A stretch of DNA of 20,771 bases from a virus. How positions within the stretch are numbered: the first letter of the stretch is position 1; every line of letters begins with the position of its first letter. The position numbers and the translations under genes are program-made. This document shows positions 1-8,059 of this stretch, piece by piece. The notes below the pieces were generated by a model. That model was not told the origin of the DNA. It did not search any database and worked only from the letters and a program-made list of their open reading frames with translations. The stretch spans positions 1-20,771 of the IMG/VR virus record IMGVR_UViG_3300035698_000234; one strand, given 5' to 3'.

Positions 1-1082
1 ACTCCGAGAGCGATACCGCCGTTGGCGCGAGAAAGAGTTACATCATACGTAGTTCCCTCACCTATCATCCACGCGCCAAGAGTAGACGAACCTCCAAAGT
101 TACCTTCGCCTGCCGAGGGCACCCCTGCGTTCCCAGAAAGCGTCATGTTTGCGGCAGTGACTCTACCTGAAACAGTTAGGGTTCCTGCGGGTATGATCAC
201 ATTCTGTGTGCCTACTGTTACAGCGATACCTACCTGTCCAGAGCTGTTACCCAAGAAGGAATCATACGTAGATCCCTTCCCGTAGAAGCCGCCACCGTTG
301 GTGGATGACGCGCTTACCCCCGCTTGACGGTTGCCATCCAGCGTAGGACCTGTATTCTTGACCCATAAACCGGAGCTGGGTTCTAGGATAATTATTCCTC
401 CCGCTGACAAAGTGAGGGTTCCCGCCCCATCTATCTCAGCTAGTGCCGTACCGACATAGTTATCCACCTTCAAGGCGTAGTTGTTGGAGTTAGAGCCTCC
501 AACAACGTTCAGTCCGTACCCTGAACCGGCAGTGTTGCTGATGACGGCTGCTGCTGTTGCGACAGTAGAGGTAGTTACAGCCGTGATTCCTGCACCAAGC
601 GTGCCAGTGGTCACGAGGTTATCATCCCCAAAACTTATCTCGCCAGAGGTGTCCGTTATAGAACCAGAGGCGAGGACGAGGGTACCAAAGGTGATAGTCC
701 CTGAAGCTGATATGGTGGTGAACACACCTGTCCCTGGAGTGACGTTACCTATGGCAGTCGCGTTCAGTGCAGGGGTCTCAATCCCAGCATCGTTGAACTC
801 AGCCACGAGTATTCCCGAAATCGTGGCGCTGATGTCTACACCATTCCTAAAGAATCCTGAGCTAGTATCAGAGCCAAAGTATAGTCCAGGAGCTGCTAGG
901 ACTCCTTCAATTACACCCAGTTGGGCAGTCATCTGCCCTTTACCAGTACGGGAGAGTGAATCAGTGAGCTCGGTGGCTACGTCGTTGAACGTAGTGTTGG
1001 CCCACGTGATGGCGATAGTTGTTCCCGTTACTACTGGGTTTCCAACGGGAAGTGTGTAAGTGCCTGTCGCATTTCTAGCCAT
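1..1082 (-). CDS. Tail fibre protein, N-terminal part (cut by window edge)
   Basis: The frame opens with ATG at 1082, 1 nt past the stop of the upstream gene, and stays open for 360 codons to the left edge, so the C-terminus is missing. The product begins MARNATGTYTLPVGNPVVTG and continues with TWANTTFNDVATELTDSL and SRTGKGQMTA. This opening is typical of podoviral tail-fibre/appendage proteins, whose N-terminus docks to the tail and whose C-terminus binds the host. From about residue 68 (LYFGSDTSSGFFRNG) the chain is rich in Gly, Thr, Ser and Asn with short beta-type repeats, as expected for a trimeric fibre shaft. A weak AGG lies about 11 nt upstream of the start. It is the last visible gene of the late operon. 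The receptor-binding tip and any chaperone domain lie outside the window. The family-level call comes from recalled N-terminal similarity, not from a search. Confidence 0.75.
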   Translation of the reverse strand, partial: MARNATGTYTLPVGNPVVTGTTIAITWANTTFNDVATELTDSLSRTGKGQMTAQLGVIEGVLAAPGLYFGSDTSSGFFRNGVDISATISGILVAEFNDAGIETPALNATAIGNVTPGTGVFTTISASGTITFGTLVLASGSITDTSGEISFGDDNLVTTGTLGAGITAVTTSTVATAAAVISNTAGSGYGLNVVGGSNSNNYALKVDNYVGTALAEIDGAGTLTLSAGGIIILEPSSGLWVKNTGPTLDGNRQAGVSASSTNGGGFYGKGSTYDSFLGNSSGQVGIAVTVGTQNVIIPAGTLTVSGRVTAANMTLSGNAGVPSAGEGNFGGSSTLGAWMIGEGTTYDVTLSRANGGIALG

Positions 1083-1083
1083 G

Positions 1084-2676
1084 TTATTCTACCTGTCCTG
1101 ATGCTGAACGTCTCAATGCTCCTGCCGTAGCCCCGATGATCGGGTTCTTCTTAAGGAGTTCCTTTGTGCCTTTTTGCATGAAGTTGTCACCCATTAGGAG
1201 GTTCTGCATAGGCTTGGTCGCTGCTACTGGAGCGGCAAGCATCGCCCCTCCTCCTGTAGCTGCTGCTGTCGCCATAGCTGCGAGCTTACTCCACAGTCCA
1301 GGTTCACTGATGTCTTGGTGCACACCTGCTGCCCTGTCAGTGTACTTCTGCAAGGCTGAGGGCGTTCCCGCCTTCTTGCCCTCGCGCTGGACTATCTTTT
1401 GGAGGCTACCCATACTGAACTCACCTCCTACTGCACCTTGCGCGGCTTCTTCTAACTGTTTAAATTCCATCCATTTGCTGTTAAGTGTACCATACTCCTC
1501 CAGCTTTGCCATGTTCTTAGGGGAGGGGCCTTTCACACCCTTCATAAGACGCACCTTAACCAGCTCGTCTATGGCGTCAGCAGCAGCGAGCATATCCTTG
1601 GATACCTGCCTACCTGCGACGTTGATATGCTTGGCTGCTTCATCCTGTAGCAGCTTCTTAGCCTCCATGAGGTCTGTACCTGTCAGCCTCGTGAGGTCTC
1701 CAAACTTCTTGCGCACAATGTCGCTAGCTTCCTTGGACACAGGTGGAAGCTCCTTTGCTAGGAAGCTCATCTCTTTACCCTTGACGTCAGTGAATACGCG
1801 CTTGTACCCTTCGTCAAACGTCTTAGCCACGGTGCTCACGAAGTCCTGTGTAGCCCCTTGAGGCGCGAGGTTTGGTACAGCTCCGTCGGGGGTGCCTTGC
1901 TTAATTGCATGAGATCGCAGTGCGCGGGTGGCGTCATCTACTTGACCTTTGAGCGTGCCTGTAGTCAACGGCAGTGCGGGGAGAAGATTGTTGTACGCCC
2001 ACTTCGCCATCCCAGATGCCCCGTCATCGGCTGCTGCCATACCGATAGGCATGAACTCCTGTCCTGTCTCCTTCATGAGGGCCTGTGCTTCGGGGGACTT
2101 CTTAACGATGCCTCCACCAACACGACCCATGACCTTACCTAGACCACCTAGACCTCCGCTGATTGCACTACCCGCCAGAGCACCTATATCTTTGTTCCCA
2201 GGATCGGCCATAAGAGCGCCCGTAGCAGCCCCCTCACCCACTAGACCGGCTGCACCAATGGCTTTGGCTACCTTACCCCCTTGTGCAGCTCCACGGGCAA
2301 TTCGAGCAGCCTGAGCACCCTTCGCAACGCCACCAATGGCACCCAATGGCGCAAGCGCGGCTGTCTCACCTAAGAGGCTTCCAGCCATCCCTGCTCCTGT
2401 GTTTAACAGAGCTTCATCACTGGCTTTGGCTGACGCTAGTTCATCATCGCTAACTGCCCCGACAAGGTTACCAGCGTGACGACCTACATTAGTCAGCCCT
2501 TGCCCGAATCCAGCAGCCAGCTTACTCGGGGTGTTCATCCCACGAGTAGGGTCAGGCCCAGCGCGAGGCTTTAAGTCCTCTGCAAAGATGCTGTCCACCT
2601 GTGCAGTCTGCTTTACTCGCTTGGCTTTCCAAGCCTGTAGCTCCTGAAGCCTAGCGGCCTGCTGCTGACTGAGCAT
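1084..2676 (-). CDS. Putative internal virion / DNA-ejection protein (530 aa)
   Basis: The start is taken as ATG 2676 (MLSQQQAARLQELQAWKAKR) because GGAGG lies 6 nt upstream. An in-frame ATG 14 codons earlier (2718) has no such site. The gene overlaps the preceding gene by 26 nt. The protein has a basic, helical N-terminus (about 1-25). A long Ala/Gly-rich part with glycine-zipper-like runs (about 80-200, e.g. GALAGSAISGGLGGLGKVMG) resembles segments that cross membranes in ejected phage proteins. A charged helical second half (about 250-450) follows, with another Ala-rich patch near 470-500. Its place just before the fibre and after other Gln/Ala-rich proteins matches the internal-core/ejection genes of short-tailed phages. 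I see no lytic transglycosylase motif. The ejection role is inferred from composition and position; a structural or tape-measure-like role is possible. Confidence 0.55.
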   Translation of the reverse strand: MLSQQQAARLQELQAWKAKRVKQTAQVDSIFAEDLKPRAGPDPTRGMNTPSKLAAGFGQGLTNVGRHAGNLVGAVSDDELASAKASDEALLNTGAGMAGSLLGETAALAPLGAIGGVAKGAQAARIARGAAQGGKVAKAIGAAGLVGEGAATGALMADPGNKDIGALAGSAISGGLGGLGKVMGRVGGGIVKKSPEAQALMKETGQEFMPIGMAAADDGASGMAKWAYNNLLPALPLTTGTLKGQVDDATRALRSHAIKQGTPDGAVPNLAPQGATQDFVSTVAKTFDEGYKRVFTDVKGKEMSFLAKELPPVSKEASDIVRKKFGDLTRLTGTDLMEAKKLLQDEAAKHINVAGRQVSKDMLAAADAIDELVKVRLMKGVKGPSPKNMAKLEEYGTLNSKWMEFKQLEEAAQGAVGGEFSMGSLQKIVQREGKKAGTPSALQKYTDRAAGVHQDISEPGLWSKLAAMATAAATGGGAMLAAPVAATKPMQNLLMGDNFMQKGTKELLKKNPIIGATAGALRRSASGQVE

Positions 2677-3604
2677 ACTCTGCCTCCAATTGATCCAGCA
2701 TAGCCTGCTGTGGGTCAAGGTTAGGGTCTTGAGGAGGGCCGTTCAAAGGACCCTGTTCCATAGATTCAAGGTCACCAAAGTACACGTCAATAACCTCTTG
2801 ATCATACCCTTGTAAGCTCATGGACTGTGTGAGCCTGCTGATGGCTAGGTTCTTCAGCCTAGCTATCTCTGCCATGTTAAGCTGAATCTGCTCGTCAGTC
2901 ATGTTCTCGTGTATGTTAGCCTTCGCCCACGCGGTCTGCTCGTTGGAGGTAAGTGTAGCCCCGAACAAGCTGTTTCGTTCCCCGAGGGTGTACGCCCTAT
3001 CCCACTCAGCCCACCACTTCTGGCGAGCCTTGGCGTCATCAGTGGCAAAGAAAGGTGCCTCCGAAGCAACGTAGTTAGCTAAAGTACCTGATTTCGGAAT
3101 ACTACCTCCAGTGGGGGAAGCGTAGGTAGGGCTGTAGGCTGCGAGCGCACTGTTCATCGAAGTAGCCTTACTTGACTCCTCACGCATGAGGGTCTCCATC
3201 TTGTAGGTAATCTTCTTAGGTGCGTTCATCTTAGCCGCTAGAGCCTGACCAGTCAAAGCATTCTTTTGACCAGTCAGCTTCTCCATCACTCGCTGGTGAC
3301 GGTTGCGCTCCTCTTGTGCCTGCTTCTGGGCTTCGTCCCGCTGATCGTTAGCTCTACGAGTCTCTGCAAGCTGGGAGGTCCTCTGCTGGTCACGCATGTT
3401 TTCCTGCCGTGAGTCCTGCATGGTGGTGATGTCCTCTGCCACCTCCCTCCCCATAGACTTACCCAAGGGGGAGAGAACTCTATCCCCTGTGAGCATCCCG
3501 ACCTTACCCATGTACCTCTTCTGCTCTAAGGCTGCGGCAGTTTGCTGGAGTGCCCGAGGGTCTTCAGGGCCTCTACCTAGTAGCTGCTCTTCGATTGACT
3601 GCAT
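2651..3604 (-). CDS. Putative internal virion protein with coiled coil (317 aa)
   Basis: The ATG at 3604 overlaps the upstream stop (TAATG junction), so translation is probably coupled. Residues about 60-125 are rich in Gln, Arg and Glu and look like a charged coiled coil. The segment around 195-255 (KWWAEWDRAYTLGERNSLFG followed by ATLTSNEQTAWAKA) resembles a helical module I recall from other phage virion proteins near the ejection genes. The C-terminus is acidic and Pro/Gln-rich. There is no signal peptide, membrane span or enzyme motif. It lies between a small Pro/Gln-rich protein and the glycine-zipper protein, which suggests it belongs to the internal core or ejectosome. That role is inference; the reading frame itself is secure from its length and junctions. 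Confidence 0.55.
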   Translation of the reverse strand: MQSIEEQLLGRGPEDPRALQQTAAALEQKRYMGKVGMLTGDRVLSPLGKSMGREVAEDITTMQDSRQENMRDQQRTSQLAETRRANDQRDEAQKQAQEERNRHQRVMEKLTGQKNALTGQALAAKMNAPKKITYKMETLMREESSKATSMNSALAAYSPTYASPTGGSIPKSGTLANYVASEAPFFATDDAKARQKWWAEWDRAYTLGERNSLFGATLTSNEQTAWAKANIHENMTDEQIQLNMAEIARLKNLAISRLTQSMSLQGYDQEVIDVYFGDLESMEQGPLNGPPQDPNLDPQQAMLDQLEAEYAQSAAGR

Positions 3605-4098
3605 TAGTATCCCCTTCTCTTACGTAGTTCCTCAGCGTATCTTGCCTGCGCGTCACCAAGCATAGGGCCTTGACCTTGTGGGGGCTGCATCCCTTGTGGA
3701 GGGCCTCCACCCATCATAGGTCTCTGCGGAGGTGCGACAGGTGTAGCTTGAGTGGGTGGAATCATTGCCTGCGGCTGTGCAGGGGGAAGACCCCCTTGTT
3801 GAGGCTGCTGTAGAGCGTTGGCGAACGTAGTCCTTGCTCTGGTCTGGTCACCTTGAAGACCCTCACGTGCTGCCTTAATCTTCTTCTGCTCCTTAGCACC
3901 CTTGAACTGGCGCACTAGCGCACCTACACCCGACAAGGCACTACCAGACACAAAGCCAGCGCCAGAGCTAATGCCTTGGCCAGCTTGGGAATCGCGAAGC
4001 TTGGTGGCTCGTATCATATCCTCGTCAAGGTCCAGCATCTTGTCGTCAATGACACCTAGCTCGATGAGTTGCTTGAGTTCTTCTTTACTAAATGCCAT
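3604..4098 (-). CDS. Small Pro/Gln-rich probable virion protein (164 aa)
   Basis: ATG 4098 is preceded by a good GGAGATC Shine-Dalgarno, and the stop overlaps the next start (TAATG). Residues 1-40 are a charged helical segment (MAFSKEELKQLIELGVIDDK). Residues about 43-63 are a Gly/Ser-rich hydrophobic stretch that could insert weakly into a membrane. Residues about 95-145 are low-complexity Pro, Gln and Met-Gly repeats, and the tail is basic (YAEELRKRRGY). I do not recognise a family. Similar short Pro/Gln-rich proteins occur among the structural genes of podoviruses, and the neighbours on both sides look like internal virion proteins, so a minor virion or ejection component is the simplest guess. 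Confidence 0.5.
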   Translation of the reverse strand: MAFSKEELKQLIELGVIDDKMLDLDEDMIRATKLRDSQAGQGISSGAGFVSGSALSGVGALVRQFKGAKEQKKIKAAREGLQGDQTRARTTFANALQQPQQGGLPPAQPQAMIPPTQATPVAPPQRPMMGGGPPQGMQPPQGQGPMLGDAQARYAEELRKRRGY

Positions 4099-4107
4099 GC
4101 TGATCTC

Positions 4108-7100
4108 CTAGAAAAATGCTCCGGCCAACCCTACTGCTCCGTTGAGGAAGGCTTGGTCACCCTGTTGGTTCAAGCTAAACTGGTCTAGCTGACTCTGGTA
4201 CTGTGATTGCGCCGCGCCCAGTAGTTGAGGCGTCTCGCTCCTGTTAGCTGTATTGAACGATGGTCCCTGCTGCATCCCCACCTGTTGTCCAGTGAGTGCT
4301 GCGTTCATTTCGTTCAAGCCCTGAGTCCTTCTGTTCTGCTCCTCAGAGATAGCCTGCTGACGTATCTGGTTCTGCATACTGGTCGCTTGCATACCCTGAC
4401 TGAACTGCTGTCCACCAACTGCGAGCTGCTCATTGACCTGCTGCTGACGCTGCTGGTTGTTGAACCCTGCCGTAGCCATGTTCTGGCTAAATTGCTGCGC
4501 CCCTTGAGCCATGTTCTGGTTGAACTGCTGACCCTGACCTGACAACTGAGCTTGGTAACCCGCCATATCCTGACCAAACGCCTGACCTTGCTCGGACTGT
4601 CCTTGCTGACGTAGGTCTAAGCCTTGGCCGAATCGCTGCCCTTGCTCTGCCTGCCCCTGCTGTCGGGTGGTCATGTTCTGGCCAAACTGCTGACCTTGCT
4701 CGGATTGACTCTGCTGACGCCCTGCAATGCCTTGATCAAACGACTGCCCACGTCCACGCATCATGTTGTCAAACTGCTGCTGACGAGTACCTGCCATGCC
4801 AGCCGCGATAGCCTGCTGCTGATCGAAGCCTTGCGCCTGTTCCCCGAAGGACTGTGCACGTTGCTGATCGTTGAGTTGGGCTTGCTGCATGTTCTGTCCA
4901 AACTGCTGGGCTTGCTCGCCCGTAGCTTGAGCACGCTGCTGATCTTGCATCTGTGCACGCTGGATATTACGAGCGAACGCATTCTGCTGGCTACCTTCCT
5001 GCTGCTGGAAGTTCTGGTTATTAGCGGCGAGGTTCTGTCCAAACTGCTGGTCGTTAGCTGACTGCCGCTGCCCGAAGTTCTGCGCGTTGGCTGTCGCATT
5101 CTGCCCAAACTCTTGCGCTGTCTGCTGGGACCGCTGTCCAAAGTTCTGCGCGGAAGCCGTAGCCCTCTGGTCGAACTGCTGCCCACCGGAAGCTAGGTTC
5201 TGTCCAAATGCTTGCCCCTGCTCGGCAAGACGGTTACCCCGTATGTTCTCAGCGAAGCCTTGCTGATCAAGCGACTGGCCGAACTGCTGCTGTTGCTCCG
5301 CTGCCTGTTGAGCACGCTGACTGTTCGCGAGCTGGGCGTTGGTAGTTTCCTGCCCGAAGGTCTGCGCCTGCTCTCCAAATTGCTGAGCACGCTGAGCGTC
5401 TTGGTTCTGGCTATTGGCCATGTTCTGCCCAAACGCCTGCCCCTGAAGGTCTGCACCTAAGCGAGCCTGTGCATCAACGTTCTGGCTGTTCCGCATGTTC
5501 TGGTCAAACGTCTGCCCTTGTAGGTCAGCACCTAGCCGAGCCTGTGCGTCAACGTTCTGGCTATTAGCCATGTTCTGCCCGAACGCCTGCGCTTGCTCGC
5601 TTTGCTGTTGAGCTCTCTGCTGGTCAGCGTTCTGGCTGTTAGCCATGTTCTGCCCAAATGCTTGACTCTGCTCAGCCACGTCCTGAGCCCTCTGGGAGTC
5701 CCCAAGGTTTTGGTTAGTAATGTTCTGGCCAAATGTCTGCGCCTGCTCACCGGCCTCCTGTGCACGCTGAGCTGCGTTTATAACGTTAGCCCCAGAATTC
5801 TCCCCAAACAATTGCCCACGAAGCTGGTTCGCGAACTGCCCACTGGCTAGTGATTCACCAAACTTGGCTCCACCCATCTGCATCTGCTGGTCAAGACCTT
5901 GTGCGGATGCTTGGTTGGCAAAGTTGCCTTGAGTCAGCTGCTCTCCCGTACCTTGCTGTCTAGCAGCTAGCTGCTGGTCAAAGGATCGCTGCCCCTCAGA
6001 GCCTGCCGTCATCAAGGCTTGGTTCTGTGAGTCTAGGTAAGCGTCGTTCTTGTTCTGGTCAAAGTCACGCATCTGGCGATCGTACTGTACGTCACCCTCT
6101 CGTAGACCTTGGTTGTAGAGCTGGGTGCGTAGAGCATCCTGCCCTTCTGCAAAGCGAGGATCCATGCGGGACTCGAAGCGGTCGTTGATAGACCCCTCTA
6201 CTCGGTCACGCAAGGCCATAGGATTTTCAAGGTCGTCAATGCCACTGAAGTCTAGCCCGTTCTGTATGAGCTCTTCTTCGTACTGCTGTGACTGAGGGCC
6301 TGCACCAGAGGCGGGAAGACCTGTACGCGGGTCTGTACCGAACTGTGAGAGTGAGTCGCTGTTAAGGGGAGTGACAGCCCCACGTCCACCACGACCTCCT
6401 GGACTAAGTGACGCACCACCACCTGAACCTTGAGGAGCCTGCGCAGTGAATGACTGACCACCACCCTGACCTTGAGGGGCTTGTGAGTCGAATGACTGGC
6501 CACCACCTTGACCCAAGCTGACACCCTGATCTAGTGATTGCCCACCCCCTTGTCCCTGACGCTGTACGTTACCGTAGTCAGGAAGCTGGCCACTAACGCC
6601 GAACTCTGCGTAGTAGTTGGGATCACCCATGTCTAGCCCATCGGCACTTCCTGCAACTCCAGGATCGTACACGTCGCCATGAACAGGTGCATTGGGTGCG
6701 ATGTAGTTAGCCTGACCCGTTTGTCCTCTACCTAGCTCTCTAGGATTGAGAGGTCCTGTGGGCCGAGTGTTAGTAGGTTGAGTGTCAGTTGCTGGAGGCG
6801 CGTTGGGAACTTGACTACGGTCAGGTCTGTAATAGTCAGCACTTACGTTAGAGCTACCAGCCTCCCGTTCAAAGCCTCCCCAGTTTCCGTTGTTGTAGTC
6901 AGGGTTCGTAGACACGTCGCCGTAAGGATTCCCAGGAGCGATACCACCATTGTTGATGCTACCCCCGTTAGAGCTCGGACCACCAAAGGACTGCTGAGTC
7001 TGAGGTTGTCCTATTCTAACCGAGGGACGGTCTTGGCTATGGGGCTGATCGCTAGTGGCGCGGCCCTGCGTGAATCCAGAGTTAACTCGTCGTATGACGT

Positions 7101-7644
7101 CAGCTAAAGTCTCGTTAGACCTAGAGGTCTCCTGTATGGCGTCTCCATGTGTGGTCACGTGGTCGTTGTTAAGCTGCTGAGTGGCTCCCTGCTGATACTG
7201 AGGTACGCCAGCTTGCTGACTGAACTCAGGGTTGTTTAGGGTCTGGAAATTATTAAGGTTCTGCCCAGCGTACGTGGAAGGTTCAGGGGTTGATCCTGGA
7301 GTAGGCATCTGGTCCCAAGGCATTGGCTGGGAGAGTGCTTCAGCCGAACTACCTATGAGGCCCTCAGCCATAGCTGACCGACCACCTTGTACAGCTATCT
7401 GGCTGTCTAGAGCTGCTTGCAACGCTGGGTCTACTTCGTAGTTCTGCGTCCACTTGTTTAGGTTCTGCCCAGTAGTCGGGTCATACTCTTTTTGAGCGTC
7501 CCAAGTAGTGCTTCCCCACGGAGTTATCTGGTCCGGACGGTTAGCCCAAGTCTGCTGCTCGGTGATGTCTCTACTTGCTTCCCCTTGGGCGATCGCTGCC
7601 GCCGCGTAGTTAGGTGGAGCTGGAGCTGCGCTTTTCTTTCCCAT
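4108..7644 (-). CDS. Giant Gln-rich repeat virion protein (1178 aa)
   Basis: The start is taken as ATG 7644 (MGKKSAAPAPPNYAAAAIAQ) because this opening is typical of a podoviral structural protein. An upstream in-frame ATG at 7707 only translates the end of the preceding gene. The Shine-Dalgarno is weak (TGGA), so coupling to the overlapping GNAT-like gene is likely. Architecture: conserved N-terminus with TWANRPDQITPWGSTTW (about 35-51); a disordered Gly/Asn/Pro region (about 150-360); four Gly-Gln repeats of the GQGGGQSF type (about 363-412); a mixed region (about 430-600); then about 470 residues of F-G-Q-N-M repeats (613-1081) with strikingly regular Phe spacing; and a C-terminus ending NGAVGLAGAFF. 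No enzyme motif is visible. Position among ejection-type genes suggests an internal virion protein, a tail-extension or a channel-forming protein. The exact role is unknown. Confidence 0.6.
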   Translation of the reverse strand: MGKKSAAPAPPNYAAAAIAQGEASRDITEQQTWANRPDQITPWGSTTWDAQKEYDPTTGQNLNKWTQNYEVDPALQAALDSQIAVQGGRSAMAEGLIGSSAEALSQPMPWDQMPTPGSTPEPSTYAGQNLNNFQTLNNPEFSQQAGVPQYQQGATQQLNNDHVTTHGDAIQETSRSNETLADVIRRVNSGFTQGRATSDQPHSQDRPSVRIGQPQTQQSFGGPSSNGGSINNGGIAPGNPYGDVSTNPDYNNGNWGGFEREAGSSNVSADYYRPDRSQVPNAPPATDTQPTNTRPTGPLNPRELGRGQTGQANYIAPNAPVHGDVYDPGVAGSADGLDMGDPNYYAEFGVSGQLPDYGNVQRQGQGGGQSLDQGVSLGQGGGQSFDSQAPQGQGGGQSFTAQAPQGSGGGASLSPGGRGGRGAVTPLNSDSLSQFGTDPRTGLPASGAGPQSQQYEEELIQNGLDFSGIDDLENPMALRDRVEGSINDRFESRMDPRFAEGQDALRTQLYNQGLREGDVQYDRQMRDFDQNKNDAYLDSQNQALMTAGSEGQRSFDQQLAARQQGTGEQLTQGNFANQASAQGLDQQMQMGGAKFGESLASGQFANQLRGQLFGENSGANVINAAQRAQEAGEQAQTFGQNITNQNLGDSQRAQDVAEQSQAFGQNMANSQNADQQRAQQQSEQAQAFGQNMANSQNVDAQARLGADLQGQTFDQNMRNSQNVDAQARLGADLQGQAFGQNMANSQNQDAQRAQQFGEQAQTFGQETTNAQLANSQRAQQAAEQQQQFGQSLDQQGFAENIRGNRLAEQGQAFGQNLASGGQQFDQRATASAQNFGQRSQQTAQEFGQNATANAQNFGQRQSANDQQFGQNLAANNQNFQQQEGSQQNAFARNIQRAQMQDQQRAQATGEQAQQFGQNMQQAQLNDQQRAQSFGEQAQGFDQQQAIAAGMAGTRQQQFDNMMRGRGQSFDQGIAGRQQSQSEQGQQFGQNMTTRQQGQAEQGQRFGQGLDLRQQGQSEQGQAFGQDMAGYQAQLSGQGQQFNQNMAQGAQQFSQNMATAGFNNQQRQQQVNEQLAVGGQQFSQGMQATSMQNQIRQQAISEEQNRRTQGLNEMNAALTGQQVGMQQGPSFNTANRSETPQLLGAAQSQYQSQLDQFSLNQQGDQAFLNGAVGLAGAFF
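4402..5816 (-). repeat. Diverged in-frame tandem repeats encoding the Phe ladder
   Basis: This part of the Gln-rich gene consists of diverged in-frame repeats of 75, 33 and 54 bp (25, 11 and 18 codons). Each begins with a codon set for F-G-Q-N or a variant. The clearest DNA copies are the 75-bp units around 5400-5640, which share stretches built on AACGTTCTGGCT and ATGTTCTGCCC as read on the plus strand. Counting codons from ATG 7644 puts the first Phe of the ladder at residue 613 and the last at 1081. The units have drifted at synonymous and some amino-acid positions while the Phe register is kept. Confidence 0.8.
6409..6555 (-). repeat. Gly-Gln-rich repeat block (four units)
   Basis: Residues about 363-412 of the 1178-residue protein contain four related units of the form Q-G-x-G-G-G-Q/A-S-F/L, separated by DQGVSL, DSQAPQ or TAQAPQ. 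The plus-strand sequence shows the matching repeated CCACCACC-TGACCTTGAG words. The block is probably a flexible linker between the N-terminal part and the long helical repeat region. Confidence 0.7.
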
Positions 7645-8059
7645 GATCAATCCATTTACAATTGTCGCGATGCAGCACAGTGACGATATAGTCAATGCCA
7701 ACATCATACGCGTCTGTCATCACCATGACTTCCTCAAAACCAACGTGCTTGTTGAACTTCAACGAAGCCTCGTTGTTGCTAGGAGTCAACCCATAAATCA
7801 TCAACTTACCTGCGGTGTTGAACACATAGTCGAACACCTTCTCTATAAACTTTTCCTTAATCACCCACTTGTTAACGATGGTGACGTGTATCTGTACGCT
7901 GGTGGCAGTCCAGTTATCAAAGACTGCTGCGGCCAGTAGATCACCCGTATCCGCGTCCACCGCTACTATACCAGTTGTGTCCTGAACTAGCAAGGCGTGA
8001 ACATGCTCACTCACCGCTGGCCAATCCATAGGGTCCATAGCTCGTATGACTACGTTCAC
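7610..8059 (-). CDS. GNAT-like acetyltransferase-fold protein (149 aa)
   Basis: GTG start in a GTGA overlap with the upstream stop, with GGGGGC just upstream. The C-terminal half reads as a GNAT fold: a strand IHVTIVN (about 56-62), then helix VIKEKFIEKVFDYVF (about 65-79), a strand KLMIYGLTPSNN (about 85-96), then ASLKFNKHVGFEEV (about 98-111). The N-x-A-S-x-x-x-x-K-x-x-GF pattern is the classic end of GNAT motif B. The acetyl-CoA pyrophosphate loop (R/Q-x-x-G-x-G/A) is not visible between strand and helix, so catalysis is doubtful. GNAT-like genes of this kind occur inside the structural cluster of several podoviruses, with unknown substrate. The 3' end overlaps the giant Gln-rich gene by 35 nt. 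The fold call is fairly secure; activity is unknown. Confidence 0.65.
   Translation of the reverse strand: MNVVIRAMDPMDWPAVSEHVHALLVQDTTGIVAVDADTGDLLAAAVFDNWTATSVQIHVTIVNKWVIKEKFIEKVFDYVFNTAGKLMIYGLTPSNNEASLKFNKHVGFEEVMVMTDAYDVGIDYIVTVLHRDNCKWIDHGKEKRSSSST

Noticed and set aside
1-1082. Diversity-generating retroelement target in the tail fibre
   Set aside because: The coat resembles BPP-1-type phages, but no reverse transcriptase, template repeat or variable C-terminal repeat lies in the window. The fibre C-terminus is outside it, so this cannot be tested here.
4225-5850. Several Leu-rich plus-strand frames opposite the Gln-rich repeat gene
   Set aside because: CAG/CAA repeats on the minus strand read as CTG/TTG (Leu) on the other strand, so long antisense frames are automatic. 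None has a ribosome site or a sensible protein pattern.
7645-7707. Signal-peptide-like N-terminal extension (MMLALTISSLCCIATIVNG) of the Gln-rich protein
   Set aside because: It is the out-of-frame reading of the GNAT-like gene's end, has no Shine-Dalgarno, and precedes the typical MGKKSAAPAPP start.
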